NCBI GenBank assembly: GCA_017454585.1
Contig: JAFTCU010000012.1
Coordinates: forward strand, 1 to 7,937
DNA: 7,937 nt
From: Thermoguttaceae bacterium
GTDB lineage: Bacteria; Planctomycetota; Planctomycetia; Pirellulales; Thermoguttaceae
Reading direction: 5' to 3'
Part shown: positions 1 through 4,893 of the stretch, piece by piece
Layout: each line of letters opens with the position of its first letter
Numbering within the stretch: the first letter of the stretch is position 1
Program-made: the position numbers and the translations under genes
Notes under the pieces: generated by a model
Told to the model about the DNA's origin: nothing
What the model saw: the letters and a program-made list of their open reading frames with translations, nothing else
Database searches by the model: none

Positions 1-476
1 AGTCGTTTGTGAAGCGGATGAAACTCGAACCGGTGGCGTACTTCGACACGGCGGGAGCCGCGAAAATGCTTGCCGAAAAGTGGGAGGAAGGCTCTTCCGC
101 CATCGCGAGCGAACTGGCCGCGCGGTACTACAATCTGGAAGTGGCCAAGACGGGGATCGCCGACGTGCAGAACACCAGAACGCGCTTTCTTGTACTGGCC
201 CGCCAGCCTCTGGACTGCGGCGGGAACCGCTGCTCCATCACGTTCATTATGCCGAACGAGCCGGGGTCTTTGTTCCGCGTGATGAAAATGTTCGCCGACG
301 AAAACATCATCCTGACGCGCGTCGCATCGATCCCGACGGAAAAGGGGAATTACATTTTCTTCCTCGACTTTGCCGCCAGCGATCAGGAAGAACGTGTTCA
401 TCGAATTCTGAATCAGATCTCCTGCATTTCCGAGTCGTACCGCTGGATGGGGTGCTACACCGAGACGAACCAGTAG
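1..476 (+). CDS. pheA: Prephenate dehydratase, C-terminal part (5' end outside window)
   Basis: This is the 3' part of a gene for the cytosolic enzyme that decarboxylates and dehydrates prephenate to phenylpyruvate in phenylalanine synthesis. The reading frame is open from base 3, so the start lies upstream; the GTG at 9 and ATG at 18 are internal codons. Counting from the GTG at 9, residues 10-45 match the end of the catalytic lobe (DTAGAAKML, then SSAIASELAARYYNLEV), and residues 55-60 hold the family's conserved TRF motif (T58-R59-F60), where the catalytic threonine lies. Residues 74 to about 150 form an ACT domain (ITFIMPNEPGSLF, then a conserved strand-helix pattern), the usual site of phenylalanine feedback inhibition. 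The positions of the classical GALV and ESRP effector motifs read GSLF and ASIP here, so effector binding may differ. The gene stops at TAG 474-476, where a complete enzyme would end. No fused chorismate mutase can be judged from this fragment. Confidence 0.93.
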   Translation, partial: SFVKRMKLEPVAYFDTAGAAKMLAEKWEEGSSAIASELAARYYNLEVAKTGIADVQNTRTRFLVLARQPLDCGGNRCSITFIMPNEPGSLFRVMKMFADENIILTRVASIPTEKGNYIFFLDFAASDQEERVHRILNQISCISESYRWMGCYTETNQ

Positions 477-485
477 TACGAACGT

Positions 486-512
486 AAAAAAGGCCCCATC
501 ATTGAGGGGGCT
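486..512 (-). terminator. Possible Rho-independent terminator, minus strand
   Basis: Read on the minus strand, a GCCCC/GGGGC stem with a nine-base loop is followed by a C and then six T residues (the A-run at 486-491 on the plus strand). This could end transcription coming from the minus-strand gene that stops at 677. The stem is short, and five other hairpins lie between it and the stop codon, so it could instead be one module of the repeat cluster. On the plus strand no T-run follows, so it is a poor terminator for pheA. Confidence 0.4.
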
Positions 513-663
513 GGCTCGCGAAGCGAGACTGGGGGAGTTACGTGGGCGTGCCTCACAACTCCCTCCGGCGCGTAATTTCGTGCTCCGCACTCCATTACCG
601 CCTTCCATTTGACGACGCTGGAAGCGTCGTCCCCACTACGGTGGCATCACTGCCACCGCTCGC
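486..663. repeat. Cluster of six successive hairpins (REP/MITE-like intergenic repeat)
   Basis: The 200-base gap between pheA and the minus-strand gene holds no credible gene. It is filled by inverted repeats read directly from the sequence: GCCCC 493-497 with GGGGC 507-511; CTCGC 515-519 with GCGAG 523-527 (loop GAA); GGGAGTT 533-539 with AACTCCC 557-563; GTAAT 572-576 with ATTAC 594-598, enclosing GTGC 580-583 with GCAC 587-590; GACGACGCT 611-619 with AGCGTCGTC 623-631 (loop GGA); and CGGTGGCA 639-646 with TGCCACCG 651-658 (loop TCAC). Two stems are perfect over eight or nine pairs. The last is followed by CCGCTCGC (656-663), which also follows a hairpin at the right end of the window. This suggests a modular, genome-dispersed palindromic repeat rather than simple terminators. 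No transposase is present, and dispersal cannot be shown from one window. Confidence 0.6.
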
Positions 664-676
664 CCTTTGGTTCGTT

Positions 677-1690
677 TTACAAATCCTCGATCCTCACGCG
701 CACGAAAACCGGGCGGTATTCTTCCGGCTTGTGCGGCAGGGAGCCCAGACGGTTCACGTTGTACGTGAAAACAAGCTCCTCGTCCGTGGAAAGGGCAGGG
801 TGCGCCTTCGCGTTATAGGCCGAAATACCTTCCGGAAGTGGTGGAATCTCGTACAAAACTTTCGGCTCGCTGAACGGCCCGAATGGCCGGTCCGCCAAGC
901 GGTACTCGACCGTCCGGGAAATGCAGTCCCGCGTATAGACGAGCAGGAACTTCCCCGACGGCAGGCGCGAGACCGAAAGCTCGCAAGAAACTCTTTCCGC
1001 CAGACTGGCCGATTCGGTCATTTCTTTACCCCAGCCGCGGCCATTCCAGAAGCGCCACGCGCTGAAATCTTCCAAATCTTCAGGCCGGACGCGAGCGGCG
1101 ATCAGGTCTTTCCGGTGGAGCCCTTTGCGGTCCGCGTAGCCGAAAATGTAGAAAAACCCGTCGTCCGAGTCGTCGCAGATGGCGGCGCCGAACACGAACC
1201 ACGAGTCGGGCGTTTCACGGAGCAGCGGGACGTTTTTCTGAATTTCGGCGTTGGAAAAATCCGGGGTCCCGTCTTTTTTCAGAGGAAGGGAGACCCAGTC
1301 GATCTGCATTGGTTTCCACGTCTTCTTCTCGGGGATCATCGCGGTGAATTTGAGCTTTCTCCCGACAAAAACTCCGTCCTGCAGCCAGTACCGGCCCGGA
1401 AGGAGGTTCTGCCCCTTTGGCGGAACGAAACACTCCATCGGCCCGTGCGTCGGAAGCCGCCAGAAGGAGTGGTTGACCATATACACGTCGCCAAACTCCC
1501 GCCCGGACTCGCGGGTCGTGCCGCAAATCGTGTCGCTGAAAAGAAAGTACACGTCGCCGGTTTTCAGCTCACGCACAGAGTAAACTCCATCTGCGGCAAG
1601 CCAGCCGGATGTTTGTGCGGTGAGGGCGTTCCACTCCGAAGCCGGTTCTGGATTCAAAGCCAAAACGAGAAAAAAGATCAATGAAAACAT
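677..1690 (-). CDS. Probably exported DUF4185/DUF5005-like beta-propeller protein
   Basis: The 337-residue product begins with a hydrophobic stretch (residues 2-12) ending near NPEPAS, read as a signal peptide, though the usual lysine or arginine near the N-terminus is missing. The rest looks like a five-bladed propeller of the DUF4185/DUF5005 type, relatives of glycoside-hydrolase-like propellers. Blade-like segments include DGVYSV with YFLFSDT (35-54), MVNHSFW (71-77), WFVFGAAICDD with FFYIFGYAD (164-187), SVSRLPSGKFLLVYTRD (239-255), RLADRPFGPFS (264-274), and YNAKAHPAL with ELVFTYNVN (292-313). Members are often found near sugar-degradation genes, but the substrate here is unknown. The start is the first ATG after an in-frame TAA eight codons upstream; no Shine-Dalgarno site is visible, but a strong promoter lies at 1757-1784. 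The gene is divergent from the haem-protein pair. Family membership is from motif memory; an enzymatic role is not established. Confidence 0.82.
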   Translation of the reverse strand: MFSLIFFLVLALNPEPASEWNALTAQTSGWLAADGVYSVRELKTGDVYFLFSDTICGTTRESGREFGDVYMVNHSFWRLPTHGPMECFVPPKGQNLLPGRYWLQDGVFVGRKLKFTAMIPEKKTWKPMQIDWVSLPLKKDGTPDFSNAEIQKNVPLLRETPDSWFVFGAAICDDSDDGFFYIFGYADRKGLHRKDLIAARVRPEDLEDFSAWRFWNGRGWGKEMTESASLAERVSCELSVSRLPSGKFLLVYTRDCISRTVEYRLADRPFGPFSEPKVLYEIPPLPEGISAYNAKAHPALSTDEELVFTYNVNRLGSLPHKPEEYRPVFVRVRIEDL

Positions 1691-1753
1691 GGTTCTGTAT
1701 GAGTAATTGAGTTAAATGCGGGAAAACAGGTCCGGGTGACATCCTGGTTTCTC

Positions 1754-1777
1754 TTCATTCTACACAGAGGGAATGAA
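1754..1777. promoter_or_regulatory. Inverted repeat overlapping minus-strand promoter; possible operator
   Basis: TTCATTC (1754-1760) and GAATGAA (1771-1777) are perfect seven-base inverted arms separated by ten bases. The left arm covers most of the -10 box and the right arm lies in the spacer of the minus-strand promoter at 1757-1784. A dimeric repressor bound here would block that promoter. No regulator gene is in the window, and a chance repeat of this size is possible. Confidence 0.35.
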
Positions 1778-1784
1778 ATGTCAA
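1757..1784 (-). promoter_or_regulatory. Sigma-70-type promoter for the minus-strand propeller gene
   Basis: On the minus strand, TTGACA (1784-1779, a perfect -35 box) is followed after 16 bases by TAGAAT (1762-1757, five of six matches to TATAAT). Transcription would start near 1750, giving a leader of about 60 bases before the ATG at 1690. This is the best promoter match I found in the divergent spacer. Confidence 0.62.
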
Positions 1785-1840
1785 GGGGTAGAGACATCAA
1801 AGTGTTTTTTCCCATGCGGGATTTCTTTTTCAGGGGGGGG

Positions 1841-1869
1841 TTGTATTGGCCTTGGCTTTGTGATAAAAT
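1841..1869 (+). promoter_or_regulatory. Extended -10 promoter for the tandem haem-protein genes
   Basis: TTGTAT (1841-1846) is a weak -35 box, 17 bases before TAAAAT (1864-1869), which matches TATAAT at five of six positions. A TG at 1861-1862, one base upstream of the -10 box, makes an extended -10 element that could compensate for the poor -35. Transcription would start near 1876, about 65 bases before the ATG at 1942. A run of eight G residues (1833-1840) abuts the -35 box. Confidence 0.5.
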
Positions 1870-1941
1870 GAACCTCATTCGATGTTCGGGCACAAAGTGT
1901 CACAATTTATTAATCTGTCAATCGTTGGTGACCTACCTCCC

Positions 1942-4887
1942 ATGAAGACTTTCCAAACATTCATTTTGTTTCTGGTGGCCTGTTCTTTGGCGATCACGTC
2001 ATTTGCAGACGAACTGACCGTGATTTCCATCAGAACGGACAGTCAAAGTTTTCCAGTGTACAAAAGTGCCTTTGCCTGTGATGGGGATAAAACCAATTTC
2101 TGGCACACGGAATTTGGCAAGAAAAATCCCGCTCCGCCGCACTGGGTGGAACTCGATCTGAAAAACCGGGAACTCGTGCGTGGTATCGTTTACACACCCC
2201 GTCAGGATTCCAACAATAACGGGACTTTTTGCCAGACAGAGATCCGCGTTTCGGATGCGCCTGAGCAAATGGGCAAGCCGGTTTGGAAGGGTGATCTTGA
2301 CGCGATGCGGAAGAACATCAAAGACACGGTGACGATTTTGTTCGACAAGCCGGTTTCCGGACGATTCGTCAAAGTAACCGTTCTTTCAACGTTTGGCAAT
2401 CAGCCCTACGCCTCCGCAGCGGAACTTCAGCCCATCGTGGAAGGGAGGACGTTCACGGCTGATACCAAAATCCACTTGAAGAACGTGCCGAACGCCGATC
2501 CGGAACTGGTCGATCAGTTCAATCTTTTGCTGGAAGAGCTTGATAATCGCCAAAAATACGATAAAATCACCGGGCAGATATACGACCCCCAGGCGGGGAT
2601 TTTGCCGGAGGACGAAACACCTGCGGATGTCATTTACCGCCGAACACTTGCCGCAGTCAACCGTTTGGAAAAGATCAACGCAGATATTGCTGCGCCGTTT
2701 CTGGTTCAGCTCCAGACGCTGAATCCGGCGGGAAAATCGCTGATGACCATCGAGCAGAACTTTGCGTTGTTTGAACAAATCGCGAAAATCCGAAGGCGGG
2801 TCCTGTTTGCCGACCCCGACCTGAATTTCGACAAACTCCTGTTTGTCAAAAAACACCGTGCGACCTTTAACCACCTGTGTGATCAGTATTACGGCGTGAA
2901 TCTTCTCCCAGGCGGAGGAATTTTCCTTTTGGAAAACGCTTTCAAAGCCGATTCTGAACCGACGGTCAAAAATGTGCTGGAAAACTCGGTCGTCGAGTCA
3001 GGACGTCTGAAAGGGAATGATCTGAAGACCGGTGCGTTCGCCACGCTGGCACTGGATTACGACGCGCAAAAAATCGCCTTCGCCTATGTTGAGACTACCG
3101 GCGATCGGGGGCATAAATATCACACAGACCTTTCCAAAGGACACTGGGAGCGAGGCCGCTGCCTGCACATTTTCACCGCTAACGCGGACGGAACCGGGCT
3201 GAAGCAAATCACCGATGGGACGTGGAACGACTTTTACCCGTGCTTCCTGCCAAACGGCCGGCTGGCGTTCATCTCCGAGAGGCGCGGAGGCTATCTGCGC
3301 TGCGGGCGCGAATGCCCGAACTACACGATTTTCGACATGAACCCGGACGGGACGTTCATGCGCTGCCTGAGCTACCACGAAACGAACGAGTGGGCGCCTT
3401 CTGTTACAAACGACGGGAAAATCATCTGGACGCGCTGGGACTATATCGACCGCCACGGTTGCACGACGCACGCCCCCTGGATCATGTCGCTCAACGGGTC
3501 GGACCCGCGCGCCATTCAGGGGAATTTTACCCTGCGGCGTGAACGACCGGATACGGAAATGGACCTCCGACCGATCCCGAATTCGTCCAAATTCGTCGCG
3601 ACGGCCGGCCCGCACCACGGGCAGAATTACGGCTCGCTCGTAGTTATCGACCCGTCCCGGATCGCGGAAGAAGAAAACGACGCGATGGCGTGCGTCAAGC
3701 GTCTGACCCCGGACGTCGGTTTCCCGGAATCACAGGACGGCGCGCAGGTCTGGGGTTTCGCTTACCCAATCTCGGAGGACCTTTTTCTGGCCGTCGCGGA
3801 CTTCTCGGTCACATCGAGTCAGGGGATGCAGTGGAACGCCGTCATTAAGGGAAATTATGGTATTTACCTCCTCGACCGGTTTGGGAACCGTGAGCTGATC
3901 TACCGCGACCCGGAAATTGGCTGTGCGACGGTCCTTCCGTTTGTGAAGCGGCCGCGCCCGACCATAGCGCCGGAACTGGTCCAGCCGGGAGAAATTCCCT
4001 CGCAGGAGTACATCCCTCTGCCGGAACGGGACTGGACAAAACGCCCGCAGGCCGATGTGACGATTGCGAACGTTTACCAAAGTCTCAAGCCGTGGCCGGG
4101 AAACACGAAGATCCGGTCACTTCGGATCGTTCAGCTTTACTCGATGTCCGTTCCCTCAGGCTGGATGTTCCACACCGGGCGCCAGGAGCCGTCATCGAAC
4201 GACAGCGTGAACCTCGTACGCGGTGTGATCGGGACTGTACCGGTCGAGGAGGACGGCTCGGCGCACTTCACCGTTCCGGCCCAGGTGGAACTTTTTTTCC
4301 AGGCGTTGGACGAGAACGGAAACGCGGTGCAGTCGATGCGTTCCGGGACGTACTTCCAGCCGGGCGACCACGTAAGCTGCGTTGGCTGCCACGAGCCGAA
4401 AGGCCAGATCACCCGGTCGTCGAGCACGCTTCCGATCGCGTTTTCTCGCCCGGCCTCAACTCCTGTACCAGAGGTGGAAGGCTCGCGGCCCGCAAACTTC
4501 CCCGAGCTGGTTCAGCCGGTTCTCGACAAACACTGCGTCGAATGTCACGAGAAGCCGGAGAGCAAAACGTTCTCCCTGACCGGGAAACCGTTGTACAAGA
4601 AAAACAGCTCGGCGTTTTCCCATTCCTACTACAATCTGGTGTTCAACGACTGGGCGTTTTACGACTACGGTAATTCTGTCCGGACGATCCCGGGTGAGTT
4701 CGGTGCCAATAAATCGCGCCTGCTCCCGCTGCTCGACCAGGGGCACTACGGCGTGAAACTCTCCGACGAGGAACGGCACCGGATCGCCCTCTGGCTGGAT
4801 ATGCTCTCGCCGTTCTACAGTGTTTACGAGCCAGAGCAGCAGAATAAACAGTTAAAAGGGGAGAAGGTTTACCCGACTTTAGAGTGA
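1942..4887 (+). CDS. HzsA-related secreted dihaem c-type protein with N-terminal discoidin domain (paralogue A)
   Basis: The 981-residue product resembles planctomycete proteins related to the hydrazine synthase alpha subunit; its reaction is unknown. Residues 1-22 are an export signal, probably cut after SFA; LVAC at 11-14 could alternatively be a lipobox. Residues 24-167 look like an F5/8 type C (discoidin, CBM32-like) domain, with FWHTEF, HWVELDL, IVYTPRQD and GRFVKV. A helical linker follows to about 290. The HzsA-like propeller begins with ILFVKK-type LLFVKK (299-304), HLCDQYYG (311-318) and PGGG (323-326), and contains DGTWNDFYPCFLPNGR, HHGQNYGSL (558-566) and TolB-like blades. Two CXXCH sites, C813-H817 and C865-H869, should bind c-type haem, which implies periplasmic or surface location. 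HYGVKL with DEERHRIALWLDML (935-954) is a conserved tail. An in-frame ATG at 1882 would add 20 residues before the signal peptide, so 1942 is preferred; only a weak GGTGA (1927-1931) precedes it. The first kilobase is AT-richer than the rest. Confidence 0.88.
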   Translation: MKTFQTFILFLVACSLAITSFADELTVISIRTDSQSFPVYKSAFACDGDKTNFWHTEFGKKNPAPPHWVELDLKNRELVRGIVYTPRQDSNNNGTFCQTEIRVSDAPEQMGKPVWKGDLDAMRKNIKDTVTILFDKPVSGRFVKVTVLSTFGNQPYASAAELQPIVEGRTFTADTKIHLKNVPNADPELVDQFNLLLEELDNRQKYDKITGQIYDPQAGILPEDETPADVIYRRTLAAVNRLEKINADIAAPFLVQLQTLNPAGKSLMTIEQNFALFEQIAKIRRRVLFADPDLNFDKLLFVKKHRATFNHLCDQYYGVNLLPGGGIFLLENAFKADSEPTVKNVLENSVVESGRLKGNDLKTGAFATLALDYDAQKIAFAYVETTGDRGHKYHTDLSKGHWERGRCLHIFTANADGTGLKQITDGTWNDFYPCFLPNGRLAFISERRGGYLRCGRECPNYTIFDMNPDGTFMRCLSYHETNEWAPSVTNDGKIIWTRWDYIDRHGCTTHAPWIMSLNGSDPRAIQGNFTLRRERPDTEMDLRPIPNSSKFVATAGPHHGQNYGSLVVIDPSRIAEEENDAMACVKRLTPDVGFPESQDGAQVWGFAYPISEDLFLAVADFSVTSSQGMQWNAVIKGNYGIYLLDRFGNRELIYRDPEIGCATVLPFVKRPRPTIAPELVQPGEIPSQEYIPLPERDWTKRPQADVTIANVYQSLKPWPGNTKIRSLRIVQLYSMSVPSGWMFHTGRQEPSSNDSVNLVRGVIGTVPVEEDGSAHFTVPAQVELFFQALDENGNAVQSMRSGTYFQPGDHVSCVGCHEPKGQITRSSSTLPIAFSRPASTPVPEVEGSRPANFPELVQPVLDKHCVECHEKPESKTFSLTGKPLYKKNSSAFSHSYYNLVFNDWAFYDYGNSVRTIPGEFGANKSRLLPLLDQGHYGVKLSDEERHRIALWLDMLSPFYSVYEPEQQNKQLKGEKVYPTLE

Positions 4888-4893
4888 TCGAAG

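Noticed and set aside
477..676. CRISPR array
   Set aside because: The repeats here are inverted rather than direct, of differing sequence, and there are no evenly spaced spacers or cas genes.
542..1684. A 380-codon open frame on the plus strand opposite the propeller gene
   Set aside because: Its translation has no recognisable motif, is rich in arginine and proline, and lies antisense to a minus-strand frame that has a signal peptide, propeller motifs and a good promoter.
1804..1830. T-run, CCCATGCGGG and second T-rich run resembling a bidirectional terminator
   Set aside because: Only three base pairs can form, too weak for a terminator, and it lies in a divergent promoter region where none is expected.
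1882..1941. Upstream ATG start for paralogue A, adding 20 residues
   Set aside because: It would place a polar segment before a complete signal peptide, and it lies only about six bases after the predicted transcription start. The ATG at 1942 gives the same N-terminal layout as paralogue B.
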